The position numbers and the translations under genes are program-made. From assembly GCA_018969565.1 (NCBI GenBank), contig JAGWYC010000094.1, forward strand, positions 1 to 7,506: DNA of 7,506 nucleotides, in the 5' to 3' direction. The DNA is from Bacteroidota bacterium. Lineage in GTDB: Bacteria; Bacteroidota; Bacteroidia; NS11-12g; UBA955. Below are positions 6,171-7,506 of this stretch, piece after piece (position 1 is the stretch's first letter; every line of letters begins with the position of its first letter). The notes beneath the pieces are model-generated. The model had not been told where the DNA came from and searched no databases. It was given only the letters and a program-made list of their open reading frames with translations.

Positions 6171-7244
6171 ATGAAGTATTCAAACACCATCAGCAGCGCC
6201 CTGTTTCTATGCGCTCTAACAGCCTCTGGCCGCGTTTCGGCGCAGTATAACAAGGAAAACCTTAAGCTGTTCAAGAACAAGGTTTCCTATGCCGATACTG
6301 TCTATCGAATAAGTAATGAAAACAATGGATCTGGTGCTTCGTATTCCTGGGCTTTTGGCGACCAGGGAAGCAAAATCAAGCAGGAGCTGAGCGCAGAGGA
6401 ACAGAAGTTCACTTTTGGCAACCTCAGACTTTACATGATTTCTTCGGAGCCTGAATTTGTGAAGGCCCATCGTGGGCTTGGGAATTACACCGGCTTTAAA
6501 GATGCTTTGGCAAAAGGCACCTTGGTGGTAAGCGAACTTCAGGGAGGTACGGTGAACACCTTGGTGTTCGAAAACAAGGGCAAGGATACCGTGCTGGTAT
6601 TAGCCGGGGAAGTGGTTACCGGCGGCAAGCAGGACAGGGTGGTAGCTAAAGACCTCTTGCTCCCGCCCAATTCGGGACCTGTTCAGGTGCCGGTATTTTG
6701 TGTGGAGCACGGTCGTTGGACGCCCAACGGGAACGGCTATACCTTTAACAACACGTTCGGGGTGACATCGCCTTCTGTACGCAAGGCGGCCGTGGTTGAA
6801 AAGAATCAGAGTCAAGTATGGAGTAAAGTTGCCGTGAAAAACAATCAGGCCGGCACAGGGAGCAGTACAGGTACCTATACCGCTATCGCAGGTTCTGATA
6901 AAATCAATAAGGAGCTCCCGGCCTACCTCGAGCATTTCACCAAGCTGATGGCAGAAGACACCGGCTACATAGGGTTTGTGGCGGTTACCGGCGACAGCAT
7001 TATTTCTTGCGACCTGTTTGCCAATAACAAGATGTTCCGACAGCAATCGGCAAACCTGCTGAAATCTGCGGCAGTTGAAGCCATTACTTCAGGCGCGGCA
7101 GTCAGTGTTACCGCTTCCAAGGTGCTGGCATTTCTGGATGAACTGTTACACGAAGAAGCAAAACAGGAACAACGCATTCAGGAAAACGGTACCATGCTGA
7201 AATCAGGCGGCAGCAAACTGCATATCAATTACTACAAGAAATAA
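6171..7244 (+). CDS. secreted ARPP-1 (DUF6569) domain protein
   Basis: The predicted 357-residue product begins with a Sec signal peptide, residues 1-24 (MKYSNTISSALFLC...GRVSA|QYN). The mature part matches my memory of the ARPP-1/DUF6569 family, whose biochemical function is unknown. The family core runs from about 83 to 325. It includes SELQGGTVNTLVFEN (121-135), AGEVVTGGKQDRVV (145-158), LLLPPNSGPVQVPVFCVEHG (162-181) ending in RW, then QSQVWSKV (213-220). A C-terminal segment GYIGFVAVTGDSIISCDLF (265-283) is followed by NKMFRQQSANLLKSAAVEA (286-304). All of these blocks are present and in order, so the domain looks complete. The frame stays open back to a TTG at 6057, but that would put 38 residues ahead of the signal peptide, so ATG 6171 is preferred. 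The next gene starts 2 bp after the stop, and a divergent LytTR two-component operon lies upstream. The family name is recognised, not searched. Confidence 0.85.
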   Translation: MKYSNTISSALFLCALTASGRVSAQYNKENLKLFKNKVSYADTVYRISNENNGSGASYSWAFGDQGSKIKQELSAEEQKFTFGNLRLYMISSEPEFVKAHRGLGNYTGFKDALAKGTLVVSELQGGTVNTLVFENKGKDTVLVLAGEVVTGGKQDRVVAKDLLLPPNSGPVQVPVFCVEHGRWTPNGNGYTFNNTFGVTSPSVRKAAVVEKNQSQVWSKVAVKNNQAGTGSSTGTYTAIAGSDKINKELPAYLEHFTKLMAEDTGYIGFVAVTGDSIISCDLFANNKMFRQQSANLLKSAAVEAITSGAAVSVTASKVLAFLDELLHEEAKQEQRIQENGTMLKSGGSKLHINYYKK

Positions 7245-7246
7245 GC

Positions 7247-7506
7247 ATGAAGCGCTTGCTGATCCTAATGTTGCAGTTGCTGTTTGCTGCTGGAACTTAT
7301 GGCCAAAGTGCGGAAGCAGAGTCAATGCCCGATACCCCGGTGATTCCTCTGGTATTAAACTGCACGCCACCATACTATCCATGCATTCCGTTGCCTACTG
7401 TGTTCCCCGAAATAACGATGCAGTCGTGTTTGTTCGTAGTGGATTCAACACCCTATCGCCGGGTGGACAGCCTGAAACATGCTGTAGATTCGCTCAACCT
7501 GCTACA
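7247..7506 (+). CDS. secreted protein of unknown function, N-terminal part
   Basis: ATG at 7247 opens 86 complete codons that run off the right edge. Residues 1-19 are a clear signal peptide: MKRLLILMLQLLFAAGTYG, with likely cleavage before Gln20, a common arrangement in Bacteroidota. The visible mature part is proline-rich (eight prolines between 31 and 54) with Cys39, Cys46 and Cys61, which could form disulfides after export. It then becomes more helical-looking around RRVDSLKHAVDSLNLL (71-86). I do not recognise a family. The start lies 2 bp after the stop of the ARPP-1 gene with no room for a promoter, so the two are almost certainly cotranscribed and may act together. The signal peptide and tight spacing support it as a real gene; the function cannot be inferred from what is visible. 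Confidence 0.75.
   Translation, partial: MKRLLILMLQLLFAAGTYGQSAEAESMPDTPVIPLVLNCTPPYYPCIPLPTVFPEITMQSCLFVVDSTPYRRVDSLKHAVDSLNLL

Noticed and set aside
6600..7046. 148-codon minus-strand frame inside the ARPP-1 gene
   Set aside because: It is the shadow of a conserved coding region, with no recognisable motifs and no promoter.

Overview
The window looks like chromosomal DNA from a member of the Bacteroidota, of moderate GC content. Three things point there. The protein set is typical: a DUF4837-type lipoprotein, the N-terminally extended alanine dehydrogenase-like form, and a LytS/LytR-type kinase with a TPR sensor. Several start regions carry the Bacteroidota -7 element TAnnTTTG. Most start codons have no convincing Shine-Dalgarno sequence. 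A genus cannot be named from the sequence.

Layout. Positions 1-645 (minus) hold the N-terminal 215 codons of a DUF4837-like lipoprotein that runs off the left edge. Positions 689-1939 (minus) encode an MltD-like lytic transglycosylase with a C-terminal LysM. These two lie in tandem and probably share a transcript. A divergent intergenic region (1940-2146) separates them from an alanine dehydrogenase/PntA-family gene (2147-3370, plus), which converges on and overlaps by 8 bp a two-component operon on the minus strand. That operon is a TPR sensor histidine kinase (4124-5992) followed by a LytTR response regulator (3363-4127), joined by an ATGA overlap. Divergent from the kinase, on the plus strand, are a secreted ARPP-1/DUF6569-type protein (6171-7244) and, two bases later, a secreted protein of unknown function cut by the right edge (7247 onward).

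How the parts may work together. The left block is envelope and peptidoglycan biology. The right block resembles a sensor-regulator pair placed head-to-head with possible target genes. The region between them holds a 15-bp direct repeat with a 21-bp period, close to the two-helical-turn geometry known for LytTR operators. A working hypothesis is that this two-component system controls the ARPP-1 protein and its unknown secreted partner.

No mobile elements, CRISPR arrays, RNA genes or clear intrinsic terminators were seen. No stretch over 300 bases lacks a gene. Nothing here is clearly a wholly new system. The best leads are the divergent two-component/ARPP-1/unknown-protein cluster with its repeat, and the replacement of the catalytic histidine in the alanine dehydrogenase-like enzyme.
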